Assembly: GCF_021026375.1 (NCBI RefSeq) | Contig: NZ_JAJNDB010000003.1 | Location: 1 to 64,000 of the forward strand | Source of the DNA: Actinomycetospora endophytica | GTDB lineage: Bacteria; Actinomycetota; Actinomycetes; Mycobacteriales; Pseudonocardiaceae | DNA: 64,000 nt | Direction of reading: 5' to 3' | In this document: positions 18,721 to 27,569 of the stretch, one piece after another | Position numbering within the stretch: the first letter of the stretch is position 1 | How the letters are laid out: each line of letters begins with the position of its first letter | Translations under genes and position numbers: made by a program | Notes under the pieces: generated by a model | Databases searched by the model: none | Told to the model about the DNA's origin: nothing | The model's input: only the letters and a program-made list of their open reading frames with translations

Positions 18721-20622
18721 TCACACGGCTGTGAGGTCCAGCGAGCAGACGACGACGAGCGGGGTCTCGCGGTCGGCGAGCCCGGGCACCACGTCGTCGA
18801 GCACCTCGGTCAGCTCTCCGTGCGTGCCCACCCGGCGGGACGGGCAGCCGAGCGAGGTCGCGAGCCCGGCCACGTCGACCTCGGCGAACCCCGGCCACGG
18901 CGCCTTCCCGCCCGCCTCGGACGCCAGCCGGTCCATGATCGCGTAGCGGCCGTTGTCCATCACGAGCACGAGCACCCCGACGCCGTAGTGCGCCGCCGAC
19001 CAGAGCGCCTGCACGCCGTAGAGCGTCGAGCCGTCACCGACCACCGCGACGACCGGCCGCGTCGGTGCCCCCATCCGGACGCCGATCGCGGCGGGCACGC
19101 CGAACCCGAGCCCGCCCTGCGCCGCGGACAGGAACCCGAGCGGCGCCCGCGCGGGGACCAGCCGGTGCAGGTCCGGGCGCGACGACGGGGTCTCCTCGAC
19201 GACGACCGCGTCGGCCGGCAGCCGGGCCGCGAGCTCGGTGAAGACGACGGGCGGGTCGAGCGGCGCGTCCGGACCACGAGGGGAGGATTCGGTCGTTCTA
19301 TCCGGCCGAGGGTTCCCCTCGTGCGGGGCGGGCGGGGCGCAGCAGGGATGCGACGCGGCGGGGAGCGCCGCGGTCAGGGCGGTCACGGTGAGCGCCGGGT
19401 CGGCGAGCAGGGCGAGGTCGGCGCGGCTGTGGTGGACGTCCTCGGGGTCGTCGCCGACGAGCACGATCGTCGTGCCCGGCTCCACGAGCTCGCCGGGCGA
19501 GTACTGGTACTGCCGGAACACCGGCGCCCCGACGACGAGCAGCAGGTCGTAGGCGCCGAGCGCCGCGCGGAGGGTGGCGCGCTCCGGGGGGAGGTGCCCG
19601 GCGAAGAGCGGGTGGTCCTGCGGGAACCCGGCGCGCGCGGCGAACGCCTCCTGCCACACCGGCGCGAGCAGGTGCTCGGCGAGGCCGACGAGCGCGTCCC
19701 AGGCTCGCGGGGTGTCGGCGTCGGCGCCCACGACGATCGCCGGGCACCGGGCGTTCCCGACGACGGCGGCCAGCTCGGCCACCGCCTCCGGGTCCGGGGC
19801 GTACCCGCGGCGCACCGCGACCGGGCTCGGCAGCGTGCGGTGGTCGGCGGGCTCGGCCCAGTCGTCGCTCGGTACGACGACGACCGCGGGGCCGCGGGAC
19901 GTCTGCGCCTCGTGGAACGCCCGGTCCAGGGCACCGGGGACGTCCTGGGGCCGGACCGGTGTCGTGGTCCACACCGGGTACGAGCCGCCCAGCCCGTCGA
20001 GATCGCCGGCGAGGAACGGTTGCGACGCCAGGTGGCGGCGGTCCTGCTGGCCCACGACGACGACGAGCGGCGTCCGGTTCACCCGGGCCGTCGCGAGCGC
20101 GCCGACGGCGTTGCCCAGACCCGCCGTGGTGTGCAGGACGACGAGCGCGGGCCGGTCGGTCGCCGTCGCGTAGCCGGTGGCCAGCCCGACGACGGAGCCC
20201 TCGTGCAGGGCGAGCACGAACTCGAGGTCGTCGGGCAGATCGGTCAGCAGGCTGATCTCGGTGGAGCCCGGGTTGGCGAAGATCCGGTCGAGGCCGCGGC
20301 GGCGCAGCACGTCGAAGGCGGCGTCGCGGACGGTGCGCCCGGCGGGATCGGGGACGGGGTCGGGCGGCGGGTCGTGCTCGGCTCGGACGTCCGCCCCGGA
20401 GCGAGCTATCGGCGTGCTCCCCTCATGGCGCTCGTCAGCTGACAGGAATGCGCCACTGCTGCCGCGGGGGGAGGGGCTGACCCGGGGCGGGGGGCTGACC
20501 GGGGGAGGGCCGGCCGTCAGGTCCGCTGCCCACGCGGTCACCGAGAACGGTCCGGTCGGCGAGGCACCCGCACGGGCGAGGGTCCGGCGCGGGGGTGGGA
20601 AGGGCGGATCGTCCACGGGCAC
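18721..20622 (-). CDS. Benzoylformate-decarboxylase-like thiamine diphosphate enzyme
   Basis: The product is up to 633 residues; the first ~75 are a Pro/Arg/Ser-rich extension not expected in the family (about 530), so the true start may be internal. The enzyme shows NPGSTE (S120), LHEGSVV (E141, the cofactor-activating Glu), LHTTAGLGN (H164) and VVGDGS (529-532) followed by VLVMDNGRYA for Mg-ThDP. Where Pseudomonas putida MdlC has FRYHQY, with catalytic His281, this protein has FRQYQY (Tyr372). GTG 20622 sits 1 nt after the stop of the transporter gene. The context suggests decarboxylation of an aromatic 2-oxo acid. Confidence 0.78.
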   Translation of the reverse strand: MPVDDPPFPPPRRTLARAGASPTGPFSVTAWAADLTAGPPPVSPPPRVSPSPRGSSGAFLSADERHEGSTPIARSGADVRAEHDPPPDPVPDPAGRTVRDAAFDVLRRRGLDRIFANPGSTEISLLTDLPDDLEFVLALHEGSVVGLATGYATATDRPALVVLHTTAGLGNAVGALATARVNRTPLVVVVGQQDRRHLASQPFLAGDLDGLGGSYPVWTTTPVRPQDVPGALDRAFHEAQTSRGPAVVVVPSDDWAEPADHRTLPSPVAVRRGYAPDPEAVAELAAVVGNARCPAIVVGADADTPRAWDALVGLAEHLLAPVWQEAFAARAGFPQDHPLFAGHLPPERATLRAALGAYDLLLVVGAPVFRQYQYSPGELVEPGTTIVLVGDDPEDVHHSRADLALLADPALTVTALTAALPAASHPCCAPPAPHEGNPRPDRTTESSPRGPDAPLDPPVVFTELAARLPADAVVVEETPSSRPDLHRLVPARAPLGFLSAAQGGLGFGVPAAIGVRMGAPTRPVVAVVGDGSTLYGVQALWSAAHYGVGVLVLVMDNGRYAIMDRLASEAGGKAPWPGFAEVDVAGLATSLGCPSRRVGTHGELTEVLDDVVPGLADRETPLVVVCSLDLTAV

Positions 20623-20623
20623 C

Positions 20624-21871
20624 TCAGCTCGTCGTCCGGTCGGGCTCGGCCGCCACCGCCACTTCCGCCGGTTCCCGGGTCCGGCCCACGAAGAGGACGG
20701 CGACCGCGCCCAGCGCCGCGACCAGCGCGAACGCGTAGAAGCCCCAGGGGTTCGCGAGGCCGGCCGAGAGCAGCGCCCCGCCGAGCGCCGGGCCGGTGAT
20801 CGCTCCGAGGCGCCCGACGCCGCTCGCTGCGCCCAGCGCCGACCCGCGGATCGCGGCCGGGTACAGCCGGCCGACCCACGCGTAGACCAGCACCTGCGCG
20901 GAGAACACGAAGATGCCCGCGAGCAGCACGACCGCGTACACCCCGACTCCCGGGAGGCGCACCGAGAGCAGGGCGAGGAACACCGCCCCGAGCGCGAACC
21001 AGGTGATCGTCGCGGTCCGCACCCCGATCCGGTCGGCGACGCCGCCGCCGATGAGCAGCCCGATCACCGCGCCCACGTTCAGCGTCAGCAGCAGCGCGAG
21101 GGCGGCGCCGAGCGGGTAGCCGGCGCTGCGCATGATCTCCGGCAGCCAGGTGTTGAGCCCGTAGACCAGCAGCAGGCCCATGAACGACGCCACCCAGAAC
21201 GCGATCGTCGGGCGGGCGTAGCCGTCGCGGAAGAGCTCGCCGACCGGGTTGCGGACGCGCCGGGCCGACTCCGCGCCCCGCGCCGGAGCCGTGTCCCGCG
21301 GCAGGCGGGTGAGCATCAGCGGCACCAGCGCGAGGGCGGGCACGGCGCCGAGCGCGAACATCACCGGCCACCCGAGCGGGCCGATCAACCAGATCCCGAG
21401 CAGCGAGGCCGCGACCGCCCCGACGTGGTAGCCGGTCATCATGATCGTCGTCGCGGCGTTGCCCCGGCGGGCCGGAGCATGCTCGGCGACCATCGCGAGG
21501 GCCACCGGCAGCACCCCGCCGAGCCCGAGGCCGGCGAGGAACCGGAGCACGATCAGCGTCGTGACCCCCGGGGCCGCCGCGCAGGCCAGGCTCAGCACCG
21601 AGAACACGACGACGGTGGCGACGAGGGTGCGGCGCCGCCCGACCAGGTCGGACACCGGGCCCACCGCCAGCGCGCCGATCATGACGCCGACCAGGCCGAT
21701 CGTGGCCACGAGCGAGGCGCTCGCGGGCGTGAGCGCCCAGGTCGGGTCCCGTAGCAGGACGGGGATGACCACGCCGAGCACGACGAGGTCGTAGCCCTCC
21801 AGCGCGACCGCGGACCAGCACAGCCCGCGCACCCAGCCGGAGGCCGCCGGAGCGGTCGTCGGTGCGGACAT
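20624..21871 (-). CDS. MFS transporter, aromatic acid:H+ symporter type
   Basis: The product has 415 residues and 12 predicted membrane helices. Helix 1 carries GYDLVVLGVVIPVL, the GYD motif of BenK/PcaK-like AAHS carriers. The loop motif GPVSDLVGRRRT is the MFS A-motif, and GGGVADRIGVR is its second-half copy. It is preceded by GGGAGGTGG. The gene lies between an IclR regulator and a benzoylformate-decarboxylase-like enzyme, which supports import of an aromatic carboxylate. Confidence 0.88.
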   Translation of the reverse strand: MSAPTTAPAASGWVRGLCWSAVALEGYDLVVLGVVIPVLLRDPTWALTPASASLVATIGLVGVMIGALAVGPVSDLVGRRRTLVATVVVFSVLSLACAAAPGVTTLIVLRFLAGLGLGGVLPVALAMVAEHAPARRGNAATTIMMTGYHVGAVAASLLGIWLIGPLGWPVMFALGAVPALALVPLMLTRLPRDTAPARGAESARRVRNPVGELFRDGYARPTIAFWVASFMGLLLVYGLNTWLPEIMRSAGYPLGAALALLLTLNVGAVIGLLIGGGVADRIGVRTATITWFALGAVFLALLSVRLPGVGVYAVVLLAGIFVFSAQVLVYAWVGRLYPAAIRGSALGAASGVGRLGAITGPALGGALLSAGLANPWGFYAFALVAALGAVAVLFVGRTREPAEVAVAAEPDRTTS

Positions 21872-22001
21872 GAGCCACCTCCCAGCCGGGCGTGACGGCT
21901 CAGTCACGACCCGTGCCCGGAGTATGGGAGCGGTCGACGACGACGGTCAGCCGGTCCTCTCAGTCACCGGAACATCACCGGCACATCACCGGCTCATCGG
22001 C

Positions 22002-22778
22002 TCAGTCCGCCCGACGGCTCATCCGCCGCGACGCCGCCGCGGCGGCCATCTGCACGGCCGGGAGGAACGGCGGCAGGGCGGCCGTGACCGGGACGACGAC
22101 GGCGAGCGAGGCCACCACGCGGCCCTCGGCGTCCCTGATCGGGGCGGCGACCGAGGCCGTGCCCTCGGTCATCTCCTCCCGGGAGAGGCAGTAGCCGGTG
22201 CGGCGGATGTCGTCGAGCGCGTCGCGCAACTGGCCGGCGTCGGTGATGGTGCCGGGGGCCAGCCGCGGCAGGCCCCGGGCCAGGACCTCGTCGACCAGGC
22301 GCGACGGCGAGTGCGCGAGCAGCACCTTGCCGGGTCCGCTCGCGTGCAGCGGCATGTCGCGCCCGACCCGGGAGCGCACCGTCGTGTCGTGCTGCCCGGC
22401 GAGGCGCTCGACGAACAGCGCCCGGTGCCCGTCGAGGACGACCAGGTGCACCACGTGCCCGGTCGCCGCCGCGAGATCCTGCATCGGGGGCAGGGCGGCC
22501 TCGCGCAGGTTGCGGGCGTGCGGGGCGAGGGCGCCGATGCGCCAGAGCCGCATGCCGATCCGGTAGCGGCCCCGGCCGACCCGCTCGAGGGCGCCCCACT
22601 CGACGAGCTCGGCGACGAACCGGTGCGCGGTGGCCGGGGGCAGACCGGTCGCGGCGACGATGTCGGCGAGGGCGAGCTCGGGCGAGGCGTCGGTGAACGA
22701 CTCCAGGACGCCGAGGGCGCGGCCCAGCACGGACCGCGGCGGTGCACCCTCGGTGACGGATCCTGTGACGCGAGTCAT
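22002..22778 (-). CDS. IclR family transcriptional regulator
   Basis: The product has 258 residues. The N-terminal helix-turn-helix includes LALADIVAATGLPPATAHRF. The C-terminal effector domain includes PLHASGPGKVLLAH and EEMTEGTASVAAPI, both typical of IclR. It is transcribed in the same direction as the transporter, 130 nt upstream, and likely controls it. IclR proteins commonly respond to aromatic acids. Confidence 0.9.
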   Translation of the reverse strand: MTRVTGSVTEGAPPRSVLGRALGVLESFTDASPELALADIVAATGLPPATAHRFVAELVEWGALERVGRGRYRIGMRLWRIGALAPHARNLREAALPPMQDLAAATGHVVHLVVLDGHRALFVERLAGQHDTTVRSRVGRDMPLHASGPGKVLLAHSPSRLVDEVLARGLPRLAPGTITDAGQLRDALDDIRRTGYCLSREEMTEGTASVAAPIRDAEGRVVASLAVVVPVTAALPPFLPAVQMAAAAASRRMSRRAD

Positions 22779-22850
22779 TCGGTGGACGTGCCCGAACGGC
22801 GAACGTGCCACACCCGGCGAGTCGCGATGGCTCCGCTCGGACCGTCTGCC

Positions 22851-22856
22851 TAGCCT
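22851..22856 (+). promoter_or_regulatory. -10 box before parA
   Basis: TAGCCT ends 5 nt before GTG 22862. That GTG is in frame with parA and would add 28 residues as a leaderless start. A strong ribosome binding site precedes ATG 22946, so the two starts may both be used. Confidence 0.45.
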
Positions 22857-22945
22857 GAGCGGTGACCGGGTCACGGCGTGTCCACCCAGTCGGGGTGGTC
22901 CGGTCGGAGGACCCGACGGGACGGGGCAGGAGGAGGTTCGGGGGC

Positions 22946-23884
22946 ATGTCGGCACCGCTGTTCGACGCCGAGTCCCTCCGCATGGGCCCGCCGCCCGACC
23001 CGGCCCGGCCGGAGGCGGGCACCGGGACCGGGTCCACGGGCGGCTCGCCGGTGGACCCGCTCGACCCGACGGTCCGGCCCCGTCGGGAGATCCCCGAACC
23101 GACGCCGCTGTCCTCCCACGGGCCGGCGACCGTCCTCGCGATGTGCAACCAGAAGGGCGGGGTCGGCAAGACCACCTCGACGATCAATCTCGGTGCCGCG
23201 CTTGCGGAGTACGGCCGCCGGGTGCTGCTCGTCGACTTCGACCCGCAGGGCGCGCTCTCGGTCGGCCTGGGCGTCCAGCCCCATGAGCTCGACATCACGA
23301 TCTACAACCTGATCATGGAACGGCGGGTGACGATCGACGACGTCATCCGGCCGACCGGCGTCGAGGGCCTCGACCTGCTGCCCTCGAACATCGACCTCTC
23401 CGCCGCCGAGGTGCAGCTGGTCACCGAGGTCGGGCGCGAGCAGACGCTCGGGCGCACGATCGCGCCCGCGCTCGACCGTTACGACTACGTCCTCGTCGAC
23501 TGCCAGCCCTCGCTCGGGCTGCTCACCGTCAACGCGCTGGCCTGCGCGGACGGGGTGCTGATCCCCTTGGAGTGCGAGTTCTTCTCGCTGCGCGGCGTGG
23601 CGCTGCTCATGGACACGATCGAGAAGGTGCAGGACCGGCTGAATCCCGAGCTGGCGATCACCGGCATCCTGGCCACCATGTACGACCCGCGCACCCTGCA
23701 CACCCGCGAGGTGATGGCCCGCGTGGTGGAGGCGTTCGGCGAGCTGGTGTTCGACACCGTCATCAACCGGACCGTCCGTTTCCCGGAGACGACGGTGGCC
23801 GGCGAGCCGATCACCCGGTGGGCGACCCGCTCGCAGGGCGCGCAGGCCTACCGGGCGCTGGCACGAGAGGTCATCGCCCGGTGA
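22946..23884 (+). CDS. ParA-family ATPase next to scpAB (Rv1708-like)
   Basis: The product has 312 residues. The deviant Walker A is visible as CNQKGGVGKTTSTINL, with VLLVDFDPQGALS (A') and VLVDCQPSLGLLT (Walker B). The ~65-residue N-terminal extension is Pro/Arg-rich. ATG 22946 is chosen because GGAGGAGG precedes it. This is the Rv1708 homologue linked to the SMC-loading ScpAB genes, not the ParA of the oriC-proximal parAB operon. It overlaps scpA by GTGA. Confidence 0.93.
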   Translation: MSAPLFDAESLRMGPPPDPARPEAGTGTGSTGGSPVDPLDPTVRPRREIPEPTPLSSHGPATVLAMCNQKGGVGKTTSTINLGAALAEYGRRVLLVDFDPQGALSVGLGVQPHELDITIYNLIMERRVTIDDVIRPTGVEGLDLLPSNIDLSAAEVQLVTEVGREQTLGRTIAPALDRYDYVLVDCQPSLGLLTVNALACADGVLIPLECEFFSLRGVALLMDTIEKVQDRLNPELAITGILATMYDPRTLHTREVMARVVEAFGELVFDTVINRTVRFPETTVAGEPITRWATRSQGAQAYRALAREVIAR

Positions 23885-24711
23885 CGGCACTCTCCGAGCC
23901 GTTCGACCCGGCCGCCCCGGACCCCGACGAGGAGCGGGCCGGCTTCCAGGTCTCCCTGGAGAACTTCACCGGCCCGTTCGACCTGCTGCTCCAGCTTATC
24001 GGCCGCCACGAGCTGGACGTGACCGAGGTCGCGCTGCACCGGGTGACCGACGACTTCATCGCCTACACCGCGGCCCTCGGCGACGGCGCCGACCTCGAGG
24101 AGACCACCGGCTTCCTCGTCGTCGCCGCGACCCTGCTCGACCTCAAGGCGGCCCGCCTGCTCCCGGCCGCGGAGGTCGAGGACGAGGACGACCTCGCGCT
24201 GCTCGAGGCGCGCGACGTGCTGTTCGCCCGGCTGCTGCAGTACCGCGCCTACCAGCAGGTCGCGGCCCTGTTCCGCGAGCTCGAGGGGACCGCGCGACGC
24301 CGCTGGCCCCGGGCGGTGTCGCTGCCCCCCGAGCTCGCCGAGCTGCTGCCGCCGGTGGAGCTGGGTGTCGACGCGGCCGGGTTCGCCGAGATCGCCGCGG
24401 CGGTGTTCCGTCCGGCGCCCCCGCCGACGGTCGGGATCGACCACCTGCACGCCTCCACGGTCTCGGTGCCCGAGCAGGTGGAGATCATGGCCGGCTGGCT
24501 GCAGGACGCCGGCCGGATGACGTTCGCGCAGCTGTGCGAGAACGCGACCGAGGGGATCGAGGTCGTCGGGCGGTTCCTCGGGGTGCTGGAGATGTACCGG
24601 TCGCGCCAGGTCGCGCTGGACCAGGACGAGGCGTTCGCCGAGCTCGCCGTCCGGTGGGCGCCGGGTTCCGACGACCGCGGGACGGCGGCCCTGGACCCGG
24701 AGGCCCCGTGA
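23881..24711 (+). CDS. scpA: Segregation and condensation protein A
   Basis: The product has 276 residues. It is the kleisin that bridges Smc heads. The N-terminal FQVSLENFTGPFDLLLQLIGRHELDV and the LVVAATLLDLKAARLLP segment are diagnostic. The C-terminal winged helix (about 205-255) is present. It overlaps parA upstream and scpB downstream by 4 nt each, so all three are co-translated. Confidence 0.95.
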   Translation: MTALSEPFDPAAPDPDEERAGFQVSLENFTGPFDLLLQLIGRHELDVTEVALHRVTDDFIAYTAALGDGADLEETTGFLVVAATLLDLKAARLLPAAEVEDEDDLALLEARDVLFARLLQYRAYQQVAALFRELEGTARRRWPRAVSLPPELAELLPPVELGVDAAGFAEIAAAVFRPAPPPTVGIDHLHASTVSVPEQVEIMAGWLQDAGRMTFAQLCENATEGIEVVGRFLGVLEMYRSRQVALDQDEAFAELAVRWAPGSDDRGTAALDPEAP

Positions 24712-25280
24712 GCACGCCGGACGACGACGAGGACCTCCCGTCGCTGGGCGAGGACGCCCAGCTGGACGCCGCGATCGAGGCGGTGCTCATGGTCGTGGAC
24801 GCCCCGGTGCCCGCGGGCCAGCTCGCCGAGGTCCTCGAGGAGCCGGCGGCGCGGGTGACCGAGGCCCTGCAGCGGCTCGCCGAGTCCTTAGAGACGCACG
24901 GCTTCGAGCTGCGGCGCACCGACGAGGGCTGGCGCTACGCGTCGCGGGCGCGGTTCGCGCCGTACGTGGAGCGCTTCGTGCTCGACGGCCAGCGCGCGCG
25001 GCTGACCCGGGCGGCGCTGGAGACCCTCGCCGTCGTCGCCTACCGGCAGCCGGTCACGCGGTCGCGGGTGGCGGCGGTGCGCGGGGTCAACGTCGACGGC
25101 GTCATGCGCACGCTGACCGCGCGCGGGCTGATCGTCGAGGCGGGCCTGGACCCGTCGACCGGCGGCACGCTCTACCGGACCACCGAGATGTTCCTGGAGC
25201 GGCTGGGCCTGGGCTCGCTCGACGAGCTCCCGCCGATCGCCCCGCTGCTGCCCGAGGTGGACGACATCGACGAGCTGTGA
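24708..25280 (+). CDS. scpB: Segregation and condensation protein B
   Basis: The product has 190 residues with two winged-helix domains. The stretch ALETLAVVAYRQPVTRSRVAAVRGVNVDGVM is typical, as is the Gly-rich LYRTTEMFLERLGL near the end. It partners ScpA and Smc. The usual next gene is rluB, but here an SDR gene lies between. Confidence 0.95.
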   Translation: MSTPDDDEDLPSLGEDAQLDAAIEAVLMVVDAPVPAGQLAEVLEEPAARVTEALQRLAESLETHGFELRRTDEGWRYASRARFAPYVERFVLDGQRARLTRAALETLAVVAYRQPVTRSRVAAVRGVNVDGVMRTLTARGLIVEAGLDPSTGGTLYRTTEMFLERLGLGSLDELPPIAPLLPEVDDIDEL

Positions 25281-25289
25281 GGGCGCTGG

Positions 25290-25347
25290 GATGTCAGCGA
25301 TGGACCATCGCTGCCACAGGACGTCAGAAAGGCGCCATCCTGACATC
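25290..25347. promoter_or_regulatory. Nested inverted repeats between scpB and the SDR gene
   Basis: CAGCGATGG-A-CCATCGCTG (25295-25313) is a perfect 9-bp inverted repeat. An outer pair, GATGTCAG (25290-25297) and CTGACATC (25340-25347), flanks it. Both precede the SDR gene by less than 60 nt and look like operators rather than a terminator, since no T-run follows. Confidence 0.55.
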
Positions 25348-25356
25348 GGGAGAACC

Positions 25357-25980
25357 GTGCCGAGCATGATCATCGTCGGGGTCGGCCCCGGCCTCGGGAC
25401 CGCCGTCGCCCGCCGCTTCGCCCGGGAGGGCTTCGTCGTCGGGCTGATCGCCCGCAGCGAGGCCACCCTGACGACGGCGGCCGCAGCGCTCGGCGACGAC
25501 GTCACCACCTGGACCCGCACCGCCGACGCGACCGACGAAGCGGCTCTGAAGGATGCGCTCGCGGCCTTCGTCGGGACCCACGGCGTGCCCGACGCCGTCG
25601 TCTACAACGCGGCGATCATCCGTCAGGACGAGCCGGGCGAGCTCGACCAGGCGGCGATGCTCGACACCTACGCGGTCAACGTCGTCGGCGCGATCACGAC
25701 CGCGGGGGTGCTCCTCCCGCGGATGACCGGCGGCAGCTTCGTGATCACCTCGGGGATGCCGACGCCGCTCCCCGGCCTGACCAGCCTCTCGCTCGGCAAG
25801 GTCGGGGTACGCGGGCTGGTGGAGATCCTCACCGGCTGGCAGGACCGGGTCCACGTCGCGTCGGTGACCGTCGGCGGCCCCGTCGCCTCCGGCACCGACT
25901 ACGACCCCGACGAGATCGCCGAGCACTACTGGCGCCTGCACACCCGCGAGGTCACCGACCACGAGGTCCGGCACGGCTGA
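25357..25980 (+). CDS. Short-chain dehydrogenase/reductase family protein
   Basis: The product is about 207 residues, shorter than a usual SDR (about 250). The nucleotide-binding start IIVGVGPGLGTAVARRFA is an SDR-type glycine motif, and VVYNAAI corresponds to NNAG. The usual YxxxK active site appears degenerate: the SITSGMPTP...SLSLGKVGVRGL stretch keeps Ser and Lys but has Leu/Ser where Tyr is expected. It may be an atypical or non-catalytic reductase. GTG 25357 follows GGGAGA; ATG 25366 is the alternative. It interrupts the conserved scpB-rluB order. Confidence 0.72.
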   Translation: MPSMIIVGVGPGLGTAVARRFAREGFVVGLIARSEATLTTAAAALGDDVTTWTRTADATDEAALKDALAAFVGTHGVPDAVVYNAAIIRQDEPGELDQAAMLDTYAVNVVGAITTAGVLLPRMTGGSFVITSGMPTPLPGLTSLSLGKVGVRGLVEILTGWQDRVHVASVTVGGPVASGTDYDPDEIAEHYWRLHTREVTDHEVRHG

Positions 25981-25985
25981 CCGAC

Positions 25986-25991
25986 TACCCT
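25986..25991 (+). promoter_or_regulatory. -10 box of a leaderless promoter for rluB
   Basis: TACCCT lies 8 nt before GTG 26000. The inserted SDR gene separates rluB from the scpAB promoter, so a separate leaderless promoter here makes sense. Confidence 0.5.
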
Positions 25992-25999
25992 GGGGCACT

Positions 26000-26746
26000 G
26001 TGACCGAGGGTGAGCAGGGGATCCGCCTGCAGAAGGTGCTCGCCGAGGCCGGGGTGGCCTCGCGGCGGCAGGCAGAGATCCTGATGCGCCAGGGTCGGGT
26101 GGAGGTCGACGGCGAGGTCGTCCAGGAGATGGGCCGCCGCGTCGACCCGGACGTCAACGTCATCCACGTGGACGGCGCCCGCGTCGTCACCGACGTCGAG
26201 ACCGTCCACCTCGCGCTGAACAAGCCCGAGGGGATGCTCTCGACGATGTGGGACGAGCACGGCCGCCGCTGCGTCGGCGACGTGGTGCTCGAGAAGGCCG
26301 GCAGCACGAAGGGCCTGTTCCACGTCGGACGCCTCGACGCCGCGACCGAGGGCCTGCTGCTGCTCACCAACGACGGCGAGCTGGCCAACCGGCTGATGCA
26401 CCCGTCATACGAGATCCCGAAGACCTACCTCGCCGAGATCCGCACCCCGATCGCGAAGGACCTCGGCAAGCAGCTGCGGACCGGCGTCGAGCTCGACGAC
26501 GGGCCCGCGGCGGTCGACAGCTTCCGCGTGATCGACCGGTCCGGCTCGCGGGTCATGGTGGAAGTGGTGCTGCACGAGGGCCGGAACCGCATCGTGCGGC
26601 GGATCTTCGAGGCGGTCGACAAACCGGTCGAACGCCTGGTCCGCACGGCCGTCGGGGACGTGCACCTCGGCAACCAGCGGGTGGGCACGCTGCGCCGGCT
26701 GGGACGTGACGAGGTCGGGGCGCTCTACAAGGCGGTCGGCCTCTAG
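26000..26746 (+). CDS. rluB: 23S rRNA pseudouridine synthase RluB/RsuA family
   Basis: The product has 248 residues. An S4 domain covers about 5-60 (IRLQKVLAEAGVASRRQAE). The catalytic Asp is in FHVGRLDAATEGLLLLTNDG, and the family motif HEGRNRIVRRIFEAV is near residue 195. It pseudouridylates a large-subunit rRNA site. It has the same place as Rv1711. Confidence 0.93.
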   Translation: MTEGEQGIRLQKVLAEAGVASRRQAEILMRQGRVEVDGEVVQEMGRRVDPDVNVIHVDGARVVTDVETVHLALNKPEGMLSTMWDEHGRRCVGDVVLEKAGSTKGLFHVGRLDAATEGLLLLTNDGELANRLMHPSYEIPKTYLAEIRTPIAKDLGKQLRTGVELDDGPAAVDSFRVIDRSGSRVMVEVVLHEGRNRIVRRIFEAVDKPVERLVRTAVGDVHLGNQRVGTLRRLGRDEVGALYKAVGL

Positions 26747-26801
26747 CCGTAAGGCACAATGGTCTTCCGGACGGGTGTCGTAGAACGCTGGGAGGCGTGC
26801 C

Positions 26802-27569
26802 GTGGACCGGCCGGAGATGGTGCTCCAGGGAGTCGTGGCGGTCGACGGACCCTCCGGCACCGGAAAGTCCACCACGGCACGGGGCCTGGCAATGCGTCTC
26901 GGCGCCCGCTACCTCGACACCGGCGCGATGTACCGGGCGGCCACCCTCGCGGTGATGCGGGCCGGGATCACGCTCGACGCCACCCGGACCGACGCCGAGG
27001 GGCACGACGACGCGGTCGCCGTCGCCACCACTGCGGATCTCCAGATGTCCACCGATCCCGCGGAGCCGCGGGTGCGGCTCGCCGGTGAGGACGTCGGCGC
27101 CGAGATTCGAGGCGCGGACGTCACCCGGAACGTCTCGGCGGTGTCCGCGTTCGCGAAGGTCCGCGAGCACCTGGTGGCGGAGCAGCGGCGCATCGTCGCC
27201 GAGACCGTCGCCGACGGCGCCGGGATCGTCGTCGAGGGGCGCGACATCGGCACCGTCGTCGAGCCCGACGCCCCGCTGAAGATCTATCTGGTGGCGTCGG
27301 ACCACGTCCGCGCCGGCCGCCGCAGCGCCGAGGACACCTCGGCGGGCCGCGCGGCCGACACCAGCACGACGGGCGCCGACCTCGCCCGCCGCGACCGCCT
27401 CGACTCGTCGCGCGCCGCCTCACCGCTGCGGGCCGCCGACGACGCCGTCGAGGTGGATACCTCGGTCCTGGACGTCGACGGCGTCCTGGACCGACTCGAG
27501 GACCTGGCCGCGGACCGCGGCATGCTCATCCCGGCGCTCGTGCAGTCCGGGATGCCGAACGGAGGATGA
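26802..27569 (+). CDS. cmk: Cytidylate kinase
   Basis: The product has 255 residues. It phosphorylates CMP and dCMP with ATP. The P-loop [15 protein letters not shown] is at about 16-30, followed by [11 protein letters not shown] and [11 protein letters not shown], which are Cmk-specific. GGAGG precedes GTG 26802. It overlaps der by ATGA, as in mycobacteria. Confidence 0.95.
   Translation: MDRPEMVLQGVVAVDGPSGTGKSTTARGLAMRLGARYLDTGAMYRAATLAVMRAGITLDATRTDAEGHDDAVAVATTADLQMSTDPAEPRVRLAGEDVGAEIRGADVTRNVSAVSAFAKVREHLVAEQRRIVAETVADGAGIVVEGRDIGTVVEPDAPLKIYLVASDHVRAGRRSAEDTSAGRAADTSTTGADLARRDRLDSSRAASPLRAADDAVEVDTSVLDVDGVLDRLEDLAADRGMLIPALVQSGMPNGG

Noticed and set aside
15547..20442. 1631-codon open frame on the + strand
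   Set aside because: It runs antisense across five well-supported genes and their regulatory gaps; the composition is that of GC-rich non-coding frames.
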